Below are positions 61,752 through 64,000 of a stretch of 64,000 bases of DNA, piece after piece; the first letter of the stretch is position 1; the number at the start of each line of letters is the position of its first letter. The notes under the pieces were generated by a model. It ran no database searches. It was not told the DNA's origin and saw only the letters and a list, made by a program, of their open reading frames with translations. The position numbers were made by a program, and so were the translations under genes. This stretch comes from Terriglobales bacterium (GTDB taxonomy: Bacteria; Acidobacteriota; Terriglobia; Terriglobales; Acidobacteriaceae). Location: positions 47,517 to 111,516 of the forward strand of contig DASTZZ010000072.1 in assembly GCA_035764005.1 (NCBI GenBank), in the 5' to 3' direction.

Positions 61752-63296
61752 ATGCCAAAAACCCGCAAGCTCTCCGAAGCAAAATTCCGATCATTATTCG
61801 AGAATTCGCCATACGGAATTTTTCAGTCGTCAGCAAACGGTGACCGCTTCCTGATCGCCAACCCTGCGCTGGTGCGCATGCTGGGATACGAGTCGAGTGA
61901 AGAACTCGCGCGCCTGCGCCTCTCCAGATCGCTCTACACACGGCCTTCTGACCGCTCCGTTGTTGTCGGTTCCATCACATCGTCGGCGCGTTTCGAAGGC
62001 GACCTTGAATGGAAGCGCAAAGATGGATCTCTGATTTCCGTGCATCTCATCGCACAGCTGGTACCAGAGGCTTCCGGCGGCGATAAGGTGATTGAAGGAA
62101 CTGTCGAGGACCTCACGGCAAAGAGGACGCTCGAACAGCATCTACAGCGCGTCCAGCACCTCGACTCCATCGGCGGACTCGCCGGCGGCATGGCGCACGA
62201 GCTGAATAACCTGCACATGGTCATCAGCAGCTATGCCGAGATGCTCCTGCCCGAACTGCAGTCATCTGGGCAAAAGCGCAAAGCAGACGCCATACTGAAT
62301 GCTTCTCGTCGCGCGAGCACGCTCATTCATCAACTGCTCGCCTTCAGTCGCAAGCAGACGCTCGCGCCACAGGTGCTCGACACCACGCGCGCGCTCAACG
62401 AGATCACGGCGATCCTGCGCGGCACCATCCGCGAAAACATTTCCATCGATTGCCGCTGCGAGATGGATCTGGGGAAAGTGCGGGTTGATCCAGTGCAACT
62501 CCAGGAAGTGCTGGTGAACCTGGCCACCAATGCTGCCGACGCCATGCCGCTGGGTGGCAAGCTGATCATCACCGCAGAAAATGCAACGCTCACTTCCGAC
62601 GAACCGATCGGCAATCAGGACGCGAAGATTGCCGCCGGCGAATACGTTGTCATCAAAGTTTCCGATACCGGCTTGGGCATGGATCAGCCAACTCAGGCGC
62701 GAGTCTTTGAACCGTTCTTTACGACCAAACCAGTCGGCGAAGGAACAGGCTTGGGACTCTCCTCGGCGTATGGCATCGTGAAACAAAGCGGTGGGTGGAT
62801 TAAGGTCGAGAGTAAGCCTGGACAGGGCACCACGTTTACCATCTACCTCCCGCTGATTGAAAATGCGCCTAGCAGTCGAGCAAACTCAGCGCCGCCCGCG
62901 CTGTCAACACAGCGAGGGTCCGCGGCTACAGTGCTCCTGGTAGAAGATGAAGCCGGTTTGCGCGAGCCGGTGCGCGACTACCTGACCAAAGAAGGCTTTC
63001 GTGTACTCGATGCCGCCAATGGTGCGGATGCGCTGCAGCTCCTCGAAGCTGAATCCTTGCGCATCGATGCGCTGATCACCGACGTGATCATGCCTCAAGT
63101 GAATGGTCCGGAGCTCGCGCGCAGACTCAAAGGCCGATTTCCCGAAATGAAAGTCATCTTCATGTCCGGCTACGCGGAAGACAAACTTGGCGGTCCGGAA
63201 AGTTTTCGCGATTCCGTACTCCTGCAAAAGCCTTTCGCGCTACGCGCCCTGCGAGCGAAGCTGCAGGAGCTGCTTCTGAGTACTTTTGCGATTTGA
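61752..63296 (+). CDS. Hybrid histidine kinase (PAS-HisKA-HATPase-REC)
   Basis: 514 residues. A PAS domain (about 8-125, RSLFENSPYGIFQSS) is followed by the H-box with His149 in GGMAHELNNLHMV, the ATPase with N-box NLATNAADAM, G1 DTGLGMD, F-box FEPFFTTK and G2 GEGTGLGLSSAYGIV, and a C-terminal receiver (about 394-510) with VEDE, phospho-acceptor D444 in ITDVIMP and Lys in LQKPF. No membrane segment is present, so it senses a cytoplasmic signal through PAS. The output partner is not in the window. Confidence 0.93.
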   Translation: MPKTRKLSEAKFRSLFENSPYGIFQSSANGDRFLIANPALVRMLGYESSEELARLRLSRSLYTRPSDRSVVVGSITSSARFEGDLEWKRKDGSLISVHLIAQLVPEASGGDKVIEGTVEDLTAKRTLEQHLQRVQHLDSIGGLAGGMAHELNNLHMVISSYAEMLLPELQSSGQKRKADAILNASRRASTLIHQLLAFSRKQTLAPQVLDTTRALNEITAILRGTIRENISIDCRCEMDLGKVRVDPVQLQEVLVNLATNAADAMPLGGKLIITAENATLTSDEPIGNQDAKIAAGEYVVIKVSDTGLGMDQPTQARVFEPFFTTKPVGEGTGLGLSSAYGIVKQSGGWIKVESKPGQGTTFTIYLPLIENAPSSRANSAPPALSTQRGSAATVLLVEDEAGLREPVRDYLTKEGFRVLDAANGADALQLLEAESLRIDALITDVIMPQVNGPELARRLKGRFPEMKVIFMSGYAEDKLGGPESFRDSVLLQKPFALRALRAKLQELLLSTFAI

Positions 63297-63439
63297 GCTT
63301 TGCGCATCAGCAGGCCATGAATGCACATCCGGCCTCGAAGTCCACCTTCACGTTAACAGCGAAGAAAACAGCCTAAATTTTCAGAATTGTTCCAAAATCG
63401 CGGAATTTTGCCCAAAACTCGCAGAATCGCAAAAATTAT

Positions 63440-63467
63440 CAGCGAAAAACAGCGTAATAACAGCGTA
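63440..63467. repeat. CAGCG-based repeat, copy 3
   Basis: Identical over 28 bases to 45808-45835. It lies after the histidine kinase, close to the REPIN-like element. Confidence 0.75.
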
Positions 63468-63496
63468 GCCGACGCAGGGCCGCACAGCGCCCTCCT

Positions 63497-63565
63497 GGTC
63501 AGTACCGTCTGCGGTAGCAGACGGGTTGATTACACACCCACCCGCTAACGCGGGCGGTACTGACC
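63497..63565. repeat. REPIN-like element, GGTCAGTACCG type
   Basis: Two REP units in inverted orientation: GGTCAGTACCGTCTGCGGTA with its GCAGACGGGT end (63497-63526), and ACCCACCCGCTAACGCGGGC with GGTACTGACC (63536-63565). The consensus is GGTCAGTACCG-N5-GGTA-N5-GGGT. Single units occur inside the terminase remnant. No RAYT for this family is in the window. Confidence 0.75.
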
Positions 63566-63573
63566 GGGATTGT

Positions 63574-64000
63574 TCAATAAATCACCTTCAGCGAAAACTG
63601 GATCTGGCGCGAGTTGTTCGCGGTCCTGCTGATCATGCCAAAGCCGGAGCCCTTCACCACATTCGCCGGCAGGCCCATGTTCACAATGTTGAACAGGTTG
63701 AAGAACTCGGCGCGGAACTGTAGGTCGACTACTTCTGCGCCGCTGCGGCGCGTACCAAACGGTGTGTCTTTGATTAGCGCAAAATCGTAGTTATAGAACG
63801 CGGGTCCGCGGAAGCTGTTTCTGCCCAGAGTCCCAAATCGCCCTTGATTAGGACCAGTGCCGCCGGGAAGATGGATGGGAATAAAGAAAAACGAAGCATT
63901 GTTCGCACCACGTCCAAAGTAGTCTTCGCGCACTGCGCGCGCAGTGGAAAGATCGGGTTTTGCGATCAGATCAGGACGATCCGTACCACCCGAACCTGCG
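63574..64000 (-). CDS. TonB-dependent receptor, C-terminal part (leaves the window)
   Basis: The frame is open past the right edge. What is seen is a barrel end: FRGPAFYNYDFALIKDT, LQFRAEFFNLFNIVNM and the last strand RQIQFSLKVIY with a terminal aromatic. This matches the C-terminal 130-140 residues of Oar-like Acidobacterial receptors. It is the third such receptor in the window. Confidence 0.85.
   Translation of the reverse strand, partial: AGSGGTDRPDLIAKPDLSTARAVREDYFGRGANNASFFFIPIHLPGGTGPNQGRFGTLGRNSFRGPAFYNYDFALIKDTPFGTRRSGAEVVDLQFRAEFFNLFNIVNMGLPANVVKGSGFGMISRTANNSRQIQFSLKVIY

Noticed and set aside
61501..61941. Minus-strand open frame of 146 codons before the histidine kinase
   Set aside because: It overlaps the start of the kinase gene, whose PAS domain is clear, and has no recognisable product.

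Overview
The window looks like chromosomal DNA of an Acidobacteriota bacterium (Terriglobia/Koribacter-like). This is inferred from gene families, not from a marker-gene comparison. The evidence is three large TonB-dependent receptors with an N-terminal carboxypeptidase-regulatory-like domain, two PadR-controlled MacB/FtsX-type permeases of the kind expanded in Acidobacteria, many exported carbohydrate-active enzymes, and abundant short palindromic repeats between genes. Most genes look vertically inherited housekeeping or nutritional genes. The segment from about 45.7 to 57 kb is clearly accessory.

Layout. 0-3.4 kb: exported Asp-box (BNR/sortilin-like) protein. 3.6-12.8 kb: minus-strand pectin locus made of a TonB-dependent receptor, a Tat-exported GH28 polygalacturonase, glucuronate isomerase UxaC, and a GH28 plus CE8 fusion. 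Together these could bind, de-esterify and cut pectin and feed uronates to the cytoplasm. 13.2-15.9 kb: gyrA. 16-18 kb: four overlapping minus-strand genes for an outer-membrane barrel, a small cytochrome c, a stand-alone CuA-type cupredoxin and a small exported protein. 18.3-27.4 kb: OmpA-family protein, sugar-binding lipoprotein, sugar-phosphate isomerase-like protein, gamma-glutamyltranspeptidase, MBL hydrolase, a VapBC-type toxin-antitoxin pair, RNase HI, metallophosphoesterase and a small exported protein. 27.5-36 kb: two PadR/permease pairs flanking a GH92 alpha-mannosidase. 36-45.7 kb: DUF4139 protein, an Arg/Gly-rich receiver-like protein, DUF892 ferritin-like protein, two DUF507 proteins, a zinc-ribbon/Sel1 membrane protein, glmS, purS, a PilZ protein and a yeast-type cytosine deaminase.

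45.7-57 kb is a mosaic. Remnants of phage packaging genes (DUF5681 and large terminase, frameshifted and invaded by palindromic repeats) are followed by a REP-associated tyrosine transposase (RAYT) flanked by inverted REP sequences, then a giant RHS-repeat gene whose reading frame runs without a start codon straight into the REP edge. Directly behind the RHS gene is a small gene placed like an immunity gene, then a second, frameshifted RAYT/REP unit in the same orientation, and finally an IS110/IS1111-type element inserted into the outer end of that unit's REP sequence. The IS has subterminal inverted repeats and a long 3' non-coding part where a guide (bridge/seek) RNA is expected.

57-64 kb: M56 metallopeptidase and BlaI-type repressor (overlapping genes) preceded by a TonB-dependent receptor, a hybrid histidine kinase, a REPIN-like repeat and the 3' end of a third receptor that leaves the window. 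I saw no tRNA, rRNA or CRISPR array.
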